Shown: positions 31,268 to 37,839 of the stretch, one piece after another
Numbering within the stretch: position 1 is the first letter of the stretch
Layout: each line of letters begins with the position of its first letter
Assembly (NCBI GenBank): GCA_040266995.1
Contig: JAWRHV010000015.1
Span: 1 to 37,839, forward strand
Reading direction: 5' to 3'
Origin: UBA4312 sp040266995
Lineage (GTDB): Bacteria; Bacillota_I; Bacilli_A; Erysipelotrichales; Erysipelotrichaceae
Length of the DNA stretch: 37,839 nucleotides
Position numbers and translations under genes: made by a program
Notes under the pieces: generated by a model
Database searches by the model: none
What the model was told of the DNA's origin: nothing
What the model saw: the letters and a program-made list of their open reading frames with translations, nothing else

Positions 31268-32044
31268 ATGGTGATGGAGATGTTTGAAAAAGAGTATAAG
31301 ACGATGGCTGCAGCGGCAGCCGGTAAGGTGAGAATGGGAAAAGAAACCCCAATAGGCTATTTTCTTTTATCCATGTTGGCAGGTGCTTTTATTGGTTTTG
31401 GAATGTTGTTGGCATTCAGTATCAGCGGATACCTGGAGGGAGCCCTTTATGCCAAGATAATCATGGGAGCGGCCTTTGGAGCGGCTTTAAGCTTAGTTGT
31501 GATGGCTGGTGCCGAGCTGTTTACCGGCAATAATCTGGTCTTGGCGGCCGGCTGTTTCCAAAAAACGATATCCCCGGGGGATGCCATCCGCTTATGGATC
31601 TTATGCTGGGTGGGCAATCTGGCCGGGTCGGTGCTATTGGCCGTGATTTATTATATGACAGGGCTGGATAGCGGTGTGGTAGCCGATGCCATTGCCGCCG
31701 GGGCCCAAGCTAAGATGACAGCTTCCGCTTTGGCATTGTTTACGCGCGGCATCCTTTGTAACATATTGGTCTGCCTGGCGGTATGGTGTACATTTAAGTG
31801 CAAAAGTGAATCCGGCAAGCAGATTATGATCTTCTGGTGTATCCTGGCCTTTTTCACGACCGGTTTTGAACACAGTGTAGCCAATATGACCTTGTTGAGC
31901 GTAGCGATGATCCATCCGGCCAACCCGATGATCACATGGGGTGGCTGGATCTACAATCTGGCTATAGTCACCTTGGGGAACATGGTGGGAGGCATCGTTT
32001 TTGTATCCTTGCCATATTTCATTATTTCTAGAAATAGTGTTTAA
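31268..32044 (+). CDS. Formate/nitrite transporter family channel (FocA/NirC-like)
   Basis: Pentameric membrane channel for small anions such as formate, nitrite or hydrosulfide. The 258 residues have six membrane segments. Family motifs: AGAELFTGNNLVLAAG near 79 to 94, RGILCNILVCLAVW near 160, and TTGFEHSVANMTLL near 197, whose His is the central gating residue of the family. Start codons are possible at 31268, 31271 (GTG), 31274 and 31280; the promoter position favours 31271 or 31274. No formate or nitrite enzyme lies nearby, so the substrate is uncertain. It stands alone before a terminator. Confidence 0.88.
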   Translation: MVMEMFEKEYKTMAAAAAGKVRMGKETPIGYFLLSMLAGAFIGFGMLLAFSISGYLEGALYAKIIMGAAFGAALSLVVMAGAELFTGNNLVLAAGCFQKTISPGDAIRLWILCWVGNLAGSVLLAVIYYMTGLDSGVVADAIAAGAQAKMTASALALFTRGILCNILVCLAVWCTFKCKSESGKQIMIFWCILAFFTTGFEHSVANMTLLSVAMIHPANPMITWGGWIYNLAIVTLGNMVGGIVFVSLPYFIISRNSV

Positions 32045-32060
32045 AAACACTATTTTTTTT
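32032..32060 (+). terminator. Rho-independent terminator
   Basis: AAATAGTGTT / AACACTATTT stem with a short A-rich loop that carries the TAA stop, followed by eight or more T residues. Confidence 0.88.
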
Positions 32061-32107
32061 GTGCTGAAAATCGTGTTACTATGTATGAGGATAAGAGAGG
32101 TATTTGT

Positions 32108-33580
32108 ATGAAAAGACAAGCGGGTTTCTTGTGTCCGTTATTCAGTGTGCCGGGAAATCAAGGGATCGGAGATCTAGGCAAGAAAACGGAAAGAATGATC
32201 GATCGGATTGTGGAAGCCGGTTTTAAAATGTGGCAGATTTTACCAATCCAGATGACAGGCTGTTCGCATTCTCCTTATCAGTCATTATCTAGCTATGCGG
32301 GAGATCCGATTTATATTAATATAGACCATCTGGCAGAGATGGGCCTGATTACGCAGAGCTCTGTTGTAAATTGTAATAAATTCAAAGATTTTGTCGATTA
32401 TAAAGAGGTACGGGCATTTAAAGAAAAATACTTTAAACGGGCCTACCGGGCTTTTAAGAAAAACTTTTATCAATATCGTTCGGATTTTGAGGCTTTCACA
32501 AAGAAAGCGTTTTGGCTAGAGGAGTGGACGGTCTTTCAGCTGTTTGATTCCATGCATCCGGATCAGACATGGGATCAATGGGAACCATGGCAGAAACATT
32601 GGGTACAGAGTCATAATGATTCGATGTTGACTTCGTATTCCGATGAAATGATGTATATTAAATTCCTTCAGTTTATTTTTTATCGGCAATGGGACCATAT
32701 TGTCCAATATGCCCATGAAAAGGGCCTGCAGATTGTCGGGGATGTGCCTTTTTATGTGGATCATCACAGTATGGATGTATGGGCTAACCAACAGGATTTC
32801 TGTCTGGATGAACAAGGGCAGCCGACTTTTGTGGCCGGGTGTCCACCGGATTACTTCAGTGAAGAGGGCCAGCGATGGGGCATGCCGATCTATAACTTTG
32901 AAGCACAGAAAAAGAATGGATATCGATTCTGGATGCAGAGAATGTCCTGGATGCAGATGTGTTTTGATGTCGTGCGGATCGATCACTTCCGGGCCTTTGA
33001 CACATATTGGAGGATCCCGGTTTCATGTCCGACCGCTGTAGAAGGCGACTGGATCGAAGCACCGGGCAAGGATATCTTAGCCAAGCTGATTAGCAAGTAC
33101 CCCAAAGAGTGCTGGATTGCGGAAGATCTGGGAGAAATCCGTCCGGAGGTTTTGGAACTGGAAAAACAGTTCGGTATATACGGCATGAATGTACTATTGT
33201 TTCAGATGGAGTCAAAAGAGCTGCGCCGAAGCATGTTGAAAGACCAGGTTGTCTATACCGGAACGCATGACAACATGACCTTGGAACAAGCCTACCAGAC
33301 GTATTCCTACAATAAAAAGGTACGTTTGCGCCGTTTCTTCAAGACCCGGGGATATGATCACCGTGGTTTTCATGATCTGGTGTGCCACTATGCCCTGGAT
33401 GGAAAAGCCGATGTCATTATCCTTCCTGTGTGGGATGTATGCGGGTATAAAGAAGCAGCCCGTATCAATTTTCCGGGCACCATCAGTGAGAAAAACTGGA
33501 CATGGAAACTGAAGAATTTAAAACAGATCGAAAAAGATATGGATAAAGTAAAAGCCTGGATCCAACAGGCGGAAAGATGA
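32108..33580 (+). CDS. malQ: 4-alpha-glucanotransferase (GH77), copy 2
   Basis: Second amylomaltase, 490 residues. Motifs: LPIQMTGCSHSPYQ (45-58), GDVPFYVDHHSMDVW (211-225), nucleophile D292 (VVRIDHFRAF), acid/base E339 (CWIAEDLG) and stabiliser D388 (TGTHDNMT). It differs from copy 1 over much of its length, for example VSCPTAVEG after the nucleophile, so it is not a recent duplicate. I chose the ATG at 32108, which follows AGAGAGG; the frame is open to 32081 without a ribosome site. A two-subunit transketolase follows after 6 bases, so glucan breakdown and pentose metabolism appear to be co-transcribed. Confidence 0.92.
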   Translation: MKRQAGFLCPLFSVPGNQGIGDLGKKTERMIDRIVEAGFKMWQILPIQMTGCSHSPYQSLSSYAGDPIYINIDHLAEMGLITQSSVVNCNKFKDFVDYKEVRAFKEKYFKRAYRAFKKNFYQYRSDFEAFTKKAFWLEEWTVFQLFDSMHPDQTWDQWEPWQKHWVQSHNDSMLTSYSDEMMYIKFLQFIFYRQWDHIVQYAHEKGLQIVGDVPFYVDHHSMDVWANQQDFCLDEQGQPTFVAGCPPDYFSEEGQRWGMPIYNFEAQKKNGYRFWMQRMSWMQMCFDVVRIDHFRAFDTYWRIPVSCPTAVEGDWIEAPGKDILAKLISKYPKECWIAEDLGEIRPEVLELEKQFGIYGMNVLLFQMESKELRRSMLKDQVVYTGTHDNMTLEQAYQTYSYNKKVRLRRFFKTRGYDHRGFHDLVCHYALDGKADVIILPVWDVCGYKEAARINFPGTISEKNWTWKLKNLKQIEKDMDKVKAWIQQAER

Positions 33581-33586
33581 GAGTGT

Positions 33587-34447
33587 ATGGAAACAAAACA
33601 AAAGAAAGAGCTGGAAGTGCTGGCAGCGAAGCTGCGGGTGGATATCCTGGAAATGATGCTGCACTTCGGAAAAGGACATTTGGGTGGTTCAATGTCTTGT
33701 GTGGAACTGTTCTCTGTATTGTACGGAAAACAACTTCGTGTAGATCCATCGGATCCCAAAAAAGCGGACCGGGATCAGGTGGTCATGTCCAAAGGACACG
33801 CAGGTCCGGTCTGGTATGCTGCATTAGCAGAGACAGGCTTTTTCCCAAAGGAATGGCTGTTGACATTGAACGAAGGTGGAACGAAACTGCCGAGCCATCC
33901 GGATCGAACCAAAACACCGGGTGTTGATATGACAACCGGATCTTTAGGACAGGGAACCAGTACAGCAGCCGGTATTGCTACAGCGATGAAAAAGAGAGGC
34001 TATGATTCCTATGTTTATCTGGTTGTCGGTGACGGTGAGCTTAATGAGGGACAATGCTGGGAAGCCTTCCAGTATATTGCCCACTATAAGCTGAATCATT
34101 GTATTGTCATTATCGACCACAACAAACGTCAGCTTGACGGTTATACCAAGGACGTTATGAATCCGTTCAGCTATGTGGAGAAGATGAGAGCTTTCGGCTT
34201 CCATACCCAGGAAGTCAAAGGAGACGATATCGAAGCCATCGACCAGGCAATCGAAAATGCCAAACAAGTCAAAGACCAGGCTGTGGCAATCGTTCTGGAT
34301 ACCATCAAGGGACAAGGGGTACCTTATTTTGAGAATATGTTCTCCAACCATTCGGTAAACTTTGATACCGAGGAAACCATCCAGGCTGCCAAGGATGCGA
34401 TTGAAAAATACCAGAAAGTGATAGAGCAGGAGGCCCAACATGTTTAA
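33587..34447 (+). CDS. Transketolase N-terminal subunit
   Basis: Thiamine diphosphate and metal-binding half of a split transketolase. 286 residues with SKGHAGPVWYA (67-77), SLGQGTSTAAGIA near 120, and the cofactor motif GDGELNEGQCWEA (146-158), followed by a conserved DHNKRQLDGY. It needs the C-subunit encoded next, whose start overlaps its end by 8 bases. It transfers two-carbon units between sugar phosphates in the non-oxidative pentose phosphate pathway. A 1-deoxyxylulose-5-phosphate synthase is excluded by the split form. Confidence 0.93.
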   Translation: METKQKKELEVLAAKLRVDILEMMLHFGKGHLGGSMSCVELFSVLYGKQLRVDPSDPKKADRDQVVMSKGHAGPVWYAALAETGFFPKEWLLTLNEGGTKLPSHPDRTKTPGVDMTTGSLGQGTSTAAGIATAMKKRGYDSYVYLVVGDGELNEGQCWEAFQYIAHYKLNHCIVIIDHNKRQLDGYTKDVMNPFSYVEKMRAFGFHTQEVKGDDIEAIDQAIENAKQVKDQAVAIVLDTIKGQGVPYFENMFSNHSVNFDTEETIQAAKDAIEKYQKVIEQEAQHV

Positions 34448-35399
34448 GCTTGTACAGGACAGAAGCCAGAAAGGGAAAAAGCTTTCTCATACCATGATGC
34501 TGGCTTTACAGGATATGATGAACGACAATGAGAACATTGTGATGCTCGATGCTGACTGTGGCAATGCCAGCGGTTCATTGATGCTGCAGAAATCTCATCC
34601 GGATCAATTTATTGAATGCGGTATTTCAGAAGCGAACATGATTGGTGTAGCAGCCGGTATGTCTTCTATGGGCTATGTACCATATGTGCATACATTCTCC
34701 CCGTTTGCCTCAAGAAGAGTGTTTGATCAGGTATATTTATCCGGAGCCTATGCATATAACACCATCAATATCTACGGATCCGATCCGGGCTTTACCACCG
34801 CACATAATGGTGGTACACACACGGCTTTTGAAGATATGGCCATGATGCGGGAAATACCGGGGGCTCTCGTGATGGATGTTGCCGATGAGGTACAGATGGA
34901 CTGGATCATTCGCCATCTGCCGGAATTAACCGGGGTGCATTATTTCCGGGCTGCCCGTGGCAATGCCCGCAATGTATACCAGCCGGGTTCAACCTTTACA
35001 TTCGGAAAGGGAAATGTTCTCAAAGAGGGCAAGGATGTGCTGATCATCGCCTGTGGACAGATTGTCAGCGATGCCCTGGATGCAGCTGAAACACTGGAAA
35101 GACAAGGTGTATCATGTGAAGTGATCGACATGTTCTGTGTCAAACCGCTGGATGTGGATCTGATCCTATCGGAAGTACAGGATAAGAAGGCAGTGGTAAC
35201 CTTTGAAAATCATTCCATCTATGGAGGTTTGGGAAGTGCAGTCAGTGAAGTATTGGCTGAAAACCGCATTGCCATCCCATTCAAACGGCATGGCGTTCAA
35301 GACCGGTTTGGTCAGGTGGGCTCTGCCCAATGGCTGCAGCAGGAATTTGAACTGACGGCAGAAGATCTGATCAAAACCATTCAATCTTTATTAAAATAG
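34440..35399 (+). CDS. Transketolase C-terminal subunit
   Basis: Partner of the preceding subunit, 319 residues. DCGNASGSLMLQK near 40, FIECGISEANMIGVAAGMSS (59-78) with the catalytic Glu that pairs with thiamine, the Phe-rich substrate loop YVHTFSPFASRRVFDQVYLS, then the transketolase_C domain from about 190 to 319 (DVLIIACGQIVSDALDAAE). Complete, unlike the related fragment at position 1. It ends in a terminator one base after the stop codon. Together the subunits form a second, probably non-redundant, transketolase. Confidence 0.93.
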   Translation: MFKLVQDRSQKGKKLSHTMMLALQDMMNDNENIVMLDADCGNASGSLMLQKSHPDQFIECGISEANMIGVAAGMSSMGYVPYVHTFSPFASRRVFDQVYLSGAYAYNTINIYGSDPGFTTAHNGGTHTAFEDMAMMREIPGALVMDVADEVQMDWIIRHLPELTGVHYFRAARGNARNVYQPGSTFTFGKGNVLKEGKDVLIIACGQIVSDALDAAETLERQGVSCEVIDMFCVKPLDVDLILSEVQDKKAVVTFENHSIYGGLGSAVSEVLAENRIAIPFKRHGVQDRFGQVGSAQWLQQEFELTAEDLIKTIQSLLK

Positions 35400-35425
35400 C
35401 ACTATCAATTCGATAGTGTTTTTTT
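35400..35425 (+). terminator. Rho-independent terminator of the malQ-transketolase operon
   Basis: CACTATC / GATAGTG stem, AATTC loop, then seven T residues. Confidence 0.87.
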
Positions 35426-35469
35426 AATGTCCATGATAAAATCTATTTTGTGAATAAAGTGAGGGTTTT

Positions 35470-36351
35470 ATGAAGAAAAGAAAATGGGGAGACCGCAGAG
35501 ATGGCCGACGGGTGACGGAGCTGAAAGGCTTACAGACCATTATGGCCAATCTGATGCCAAATCGTACCGAAGCAGAAGTATTCTTAAGCGATAAAATCGA
35601 TGCGACGGAATTATTGAAATACTTAGAAAAAAAGAATGCAGAACATCCGGAATATAAAACAACCATATTCCACTGCTTTATCGTAGCGATGGCCAAGATG
35701 GTCATGGAAAGACCTTTGATGAACCGGTTTATCCAAGGCCGTCGTCTCTATGAAAGAGATGAAGTATCCATCAGCTTTGTAGCTAAACGACGCTTTTCCG
35801 ATGGAGCGGATGAAGCATTGATGATCTTTAAAGCCAAGGATGAAGACACGCTGGACAGCGTATCCAAATACATTGTCGGCGATGTTACCAAGATGCGTAA
35901 GCATGAACATGCGGTAGACGGCCTGGATAAGTTTATGGATAATCTGGCCAAGCTGCCTAGACCAATCTTAATGTTTGTGGTCTGGTTTTTCCGAACACTG
36001 GATTTCTGGGGCTTAATGCCACAGGATATCATGGACGATGATCCGAACTATACAACGATCTTAGCGAGCAATCTAGGAAGTATCAAAGCGCCTTCGGTCT
36101 ATCATCATTTAAACAACTATGGAACCAACAGTATTATGGTGACGATCGGCACTTTACATAAGGAAGAAGTTATCATGGAAGATGGCCATAAGGAAATCCG
36201 GGATGTGATTGATTTCGGTGCTACGCTGGACGAAAGAATCGGAGACGGATTCTACTTTGCCCGCAGCTTAAAGCTGTTGAAATATATCTTTGCCCATCCG
36301 GAGATGCTAGACTGGCCATTGAGCAAGCCAAGTGGATTTGATTATAAATAA
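35470..36351 (+). CDS. 2-Oxoacid dehydrogenase E2-like acyltransferase fold, no lipoyl domain
   Basis: The 293 residues resemble only the catalytic domain of E2 acyltransferases and chloramphenicol acetyltransferase. PYVKNR-type E2 features are replaced by NRTEAEVFLSDKID (31-44) and NRFIQGRRLYERDEVS (85-100). Near the C-terminus the signature that should read D-H-R-x-x-D-G is DERIGDG (254-260), so the catalytic His is Glu255. A hydrophobic stretch, ILMFVVWFFRTLDFWGLM, lies at about 166-183. From memory, this Glu version is found in a family of stand-alone Firmicutes proteins. The activity is unknown, and it cannot work like E2. No E1 or E3 gene is near. Confidence 0.8.
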   Translation: MKKRKWGDRRDGRRVTELKGLQTIMANLMPNRTEAEVFLSDKIDATELLKYLEKKNAEHPEYKTTIFHCFIVAMAKMVMERPLMNRFIQGRRLYERDEVSISFVAKRRFSDGADEALMIFKAKDEDTLDSVSKYIVGDVTKMRKHEHAVDGLDKFMDNLAKLPRPILMFVVWFFRTLDFWGLMPQDIMDDDPNYTTILASNLGSIKAPSVYHHLNNYGTNSIMVTIGTLHKEEVIMEDGHKEIRDVIDFGATLDERIGDGFYFARSLKLLKYIFAHPEMLDWPLSKPSGFDYK

Positions 36352-36372
36352 AGGGGAAAAAGAAAGAGATAA

Positions 36373-36486
36373 ACTAGCGAACAAGAAGCGATATATCCTA
36401 AAGATAGAAAATTCGGAATTAATTATGACAAGTATCAAGTAATTCAAGACATAATCTATATGAAGGAGGCAAAACAATATGAGTGA
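36373..36486 (+). pseudogene. C-terminal remnant of a gene, overlapping the next ORF
   Basis: From 36373 an open frame without a start codon reads EAIYPKDRKFGINYDKYQ, then VIQDIIYMKEAKQYE, and stops at 36484-36486. The composition looks like real protein. Its stop overlaps the next ATG (36479) by 8 bases in ATGAGTGA, the usual arrangement of two coupled genes. The 5' part, with its start, is missing after a stop at 36370-36372. I do not recognise the family. Confidence 0.4.
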
Positions 36487-36664
36487 AAAGAAAAAAGGGT
36501 TGTTTTCCGATCCAAGATGGCATGAGCCACCCTATTATCACGTGATTCGAAAATTAAGCGATGCCCCAAAAGAAAAACATGAAGCAATGATAAAAGCCAA
36601 GAAAAAGGCATTAGCTCGTGGACATATTACACAGGAAGAATTCGATTATTTCGTGAATAATTAG
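36479..36664 (+). CDS. Small hypothetical protein with SHOCT-like tail
   Basis: 61 residues, basic, with an AAGGAGG site 9 bases before the ATG. The tail ARGHITQEEFDYFVNN resembles the short C-terminal SHOCT-type motif (G-x-I-T-x-E-E-F). The N-terminal part, GLFSDPRWHEPPYYHVIRKL, is rich in Pro, Tyr and His. I know no function. It lies in the decayed region next to the repeats and follows a gene remnant. Confidence 0.6.
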   Translation: MSEKKKGLFSDPRWHEPPYYHVIRKLSDAPKEKHEAMIKAKKKALARGHITQEEFDYFVNN

Positions 36665-36824
36665 GCATTTTGTATACCTGCTAATATATATAGAGAATCA
36701 TTATCCAGAGTTAATCAGTATTACCAACACAAAGATTACAATGGACGGATTACAATATTTAGAAGAGAACAGTAGGATGAAAAAGCGATAACCTTAAATA
36801 AAAGGGTCATAAACATCAATATAT
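36665..36824. other. Gene-poor, decayed stretch
   Basis: No start codon with a ribosome site is visible. One frame reads ESLSRVNQYYQHKDYNGRI then TIFRREQ and stops, which looks like a fragment of a former gene, and GATTACAAT-type words occur twice (near 36739 and 36754). I see no promoter or RNA gene. From 36665 to 37267 the only recognisable elements are this fragment, a terminator, and the first repeat copy with its tRNA remnant. Confidence 0.35.
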
Positions 36825-36825
36825 A

Positions 36826-36899
36826 ACACACTTTAACTGAAGTGAACCTCCTTAGTTGGTGTCCAACTTAAGGGGTCCACTACAAGCGAGTGTGTTTTT
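36826..36899 (+). terminator. Terminator-like stem interrupted by an insertion
   Basis: ACACACT (36826-36832) and AGTGTGT (36889-36895) followed by TTTTT are the arms of the same terminator that is intact at 37573-37597, but here the loop is 56 bases instead of 6 because a palindromic element lies in it. Confidence 0.6.
36841..36881. mobile_element. 41-bp palindrome resembling two joined IS ends
   Basis: Left arm AGTGAACCTCCTTAGTTGG and right arm (read in reverse complement) AGTGGACCCCTTAAGTTGG match at 15 of 19 positions around a TGT centre. Inside the outer AG/CT the arms start with TG and end with CA, like terminal repeats of IS3-family elements. No transposase is present. It sits in the loop of a terminator whose twin copy lacks it, so it is an insertion. 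The IS3 link is inference. Confidence 0.45.
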
Positions 36900-36906
36900 A
36901 TTATGA

Positions 36907-37122
36907 GAAAGGAAGATTTGATCAACGCAGTCTTATCACCCTACCCGAAGGAGATCATTGGATGGAACGATAGACTGGTGGCCAGAAATCGATGTTCCAG
37001 AAACGGAATCTGATGAACACAAATCGGATCGGAAGAATCAATAAATACGATGCTGGAGCTTACCGGGATCGAACCGGCGACCTCATGATTGCAAACCATG
37101 CGCTCTCCTGAGCTAAAGCTCC
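36907..37122. repeat. Direct repeat, copy 1 (with decayed tRNA-Ala)
   Basis: Matches 37606-37825 at a constant offset of 699 bases, except for a 4-base deletion in the tRNA D-loop. The copies differ at scattered positions. The left part contains a short ORF fragment with a tail GTIDWWPEIDVPETESDE on the plus strand, the right part the tRNA-like sequence on the minus strand. Confidence 0.85.
37054..37122 (-). pseudogene. tRNA-Ala(UGC) pseudogene
   Basis: 69 bases, homologous to the intact tRNA-Ala at 37750-37825. The acceptor stem (GGAGCTT / AAGCTCC), anticodon arm (CATGG-TTTGCAA-TCATG, anticodon UGC) and T arm (GCCGG-TTCGATC-CCGGT) are kept. The D-loop has shrunk from 8 to 4 bases, the G3:U70 alanine identity pair has become A3:U70, and the bases after position 73 are GCA rather than CCA. 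It could still be transcribed, but correct charging is doubtful. Confidence 0.8.
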
Positions 37123-37267
37123 CGGTACAATCGTGACAACGATCATGGAAGATATGTATTACTTAAGCACGAAAGGTTTACCTTACATTGAAAAAGCTTT
37201 TTTATAACGGGGCATACAAACAGATACATAAATTGTATAATTATGACAAAGGAGCAAAAAAACTATT

Positions 37268-37540
37268 ATGGTAATCTTAAGAAACGTTCAAAAAAATAAT
37301 GGCATAATAGAATGTGACTACTATCCAGAAACTTCGGATGATCCGGGTCATATCGTGTATGATTATATAAATGACAAGATTATTGAAAAAGTTTATTCTG
37401 AATCTGATTGGGATGGAGACATGAAGCCTTATTTTTATTACGCTTCGCGGGTATTAGAAAGAATCACCACGAGAGAATGCTATAAACAAGAATTCGTTTC
37501 TGGAGAATTCAGAGATGAATATCGGGGTTTTTGGTACTAG
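37268..37540 (+). CDS. Small hypothetical protein
   Basis: 90 residues, acidic (about a fifth Asp/Glu), beginning MVILRNVQKNNGIIECDYYP. Beta-strand-rich N-terminal half, then HIVYDYINDKIIEKVYSES and a helix near ASRVLERIT. An AAGGAGC site precedes the ATG by 11 bases and TATAAT lies at 37236-37241, with a weak CATACA as a -35 box 17 bases upstream. I do not recognise a named family; small acidic proteins of this shape often lie near toxins or mobile elements. It sits between the two copies of the tRNA repeat. Confidence 0.6.
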   Translation: MVILRNVQKNNGIIECDYYPETSDDPGHIVYDYINDKIIEKVYSESDWDGDMKPYFYYASRVLERITTRECYKQEFVSGEFRDEYRGFWY

Positions 37541-37572
37541 GATCTAAAAATAAAACATCTAAAGAATCACAT

Positions 37573-37597
37573 AACACACTTTCACGAGTGTGTTTTT
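37573..37597 (+). terminator. Rho-independent terminator after the small ORF
   Basis: AACACACT / AGTGTGTT stem with a TTCACG loop and TTTTT. This is the uninterrupted counterpart of the stem at 36826-36899. Confidence 0.8.
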
Positions 37598-37605
37598 GTT
37601 TTGGG

Positions 37606-37825
37606 GAAAGGAAGATGCGATCAATACAGTCTTATCACTCTACCCGAAGGATATCATTGGATGGAACGATAGACTGGTGGCCAGAAATCGATGTTCCGGA
37701 AACGGAATCTGATGAACACAAATCGGATTGGAAGAATCAATAAAAATGATGGTGGAGCTTACCGGGATCGAACCGGCGACCTCATGATTGCGAACCATGC
37801 GCTCTCCCAGCTGAGCTAAAGCCCC
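37606..37825. repeat. Direct repeat, copy 2 (with intact tRNA-Ala)
   Basis: Counterpart of 36907-37122. It holds the same ORF tail on the plus strand, ending at 37743, and the functional tRNA on the minus strand. The one change noticed inside the tail's motif, GTT CCA to GTT CCG, is silent. Confidence 0.85.
37750..37825 (-). tRNA. tRNA-Ala, anticodon CGC
   Basis: 76 bases with encoded CCA. Acceptor GGGGCTT / AAGCTCC gives G3:U70, the alanine identity pair. D arm GCTC-AGCTGGGA-GAGC, anticodon arm CATGG-TTCGCAA-TCATG (anticodon CGC, reading GCG), T arm GCCGG-TTCGATC-CCGGT, discriminator A73. All arms pair normally. 14 bases remain before the window edge. Confidence 0.95.
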
Positions 37826-37839
37826 ATGCGCATTTATCT

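Noticed and set aside
35170..35399. Recent duplication of the transketolase genes at the two ends of the window
   Set aside because: The fragment at 1-111 and the end of 34440-35399 share only short motifs and differ elsewhere, so they are distant paralogues, not a repeat.
37531..37743. A 70-codon ORF overlapping the end of the small gene at 37268
   Set aside because: It runs through a terminator hairpin into the repeat; only its tail is conserved with the other copy, so it is better seen as a gene remnant.

Overview
The window reads as a low-to-mid GC Bacillota (Firmicutes) chromosome, probably a gut member of the Erysipelotrichales. The support is strong AGGAGG-type ribosome binding sites, sigma-A promoters of the TTGACA/TATAAT type, a CIRCE element, a split two-subunit transketolase, a PTS sugar locus and a tRNA with encoded CCA. 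The genus is inference. TGA is used as a stop codon throughout. There are no rRNA genes, no CRISPR array and no intact transposase.

Layout. 1-1246: end of a transketolase C-subunit gene, then rpe and rpiB (non-oxidative pentose phosphate pathway). 1442-4272: two separately terminated paralogues of sn-glycerol-1-phosphate dehydrogenase. 4351-9270: a sugar operon of fructokinase, an amylosucrase-type GH13 enzyme and a sucrose-type PTS EIIBCA, behind a CRE-like site. 9333-12005: tandem acylphosphatases, an HD-domain protein and a 4-alpha-glucanotransferase. 12009-19858: a redox-rich region. A LysR regulator diverges from a tightly coupled operon (hydrolase, small protein, cyclophilin-like lipoprotein, iron-sulfur flavoprotein-like reductase), followed by an aldo/keto reductase, thioredoxin, an aldo/keto reductase that is itself a lipoprotein, and a TetR - aldo/keto reductase - nitroreductase operon.

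19840-24580: a DUF5131-tail/DUF4186 fusion, a lipoprotein, ftsH under a CIRCE-covered promoter, a YwaF-like membrane protein and a membrane-anchored XRE regulator. 24575-31246: divergent aromatic amino acid operons, aroB-aroC-aroA-tyrA on the minus strand and pheA plus an aminotransferase on the plus strand, which together carry 3-dehydroquinate synthesis and the late steps to Phe and Tyr. 31255-36351: a formate/nitrite-type channel, a second 4-alpha-glucanotransferase with a complete two-subunit transketolase, and an E2-like acyltransferase fold lacking the catalytic His. 36373-37839: a decayed patch with a gene fragment, small ORFs, an IS-end-like palindrome and a roughly 220-bp direct repeat. 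One copy of the repeat ends in an intact tRNA-Ala(CGC), the other in a decayed tRNA-Ala(UGC).

The points I would follow first are: the amylosucrase-type enzyme standing where a sucrose-6-phosphate hydrolase is expected; the exported redox proteins (an aldo/keto reductase lipoprotein and a cyclophilin-like lipoprotein coupled to a reductase); the duplicated tRNA-Ala segment with loss of the G3:U70 identity pair; the DUF5131/DUF4186 fusion; and four genes whose promoters sit so close to the start codon that the mRNA should be leaderless.
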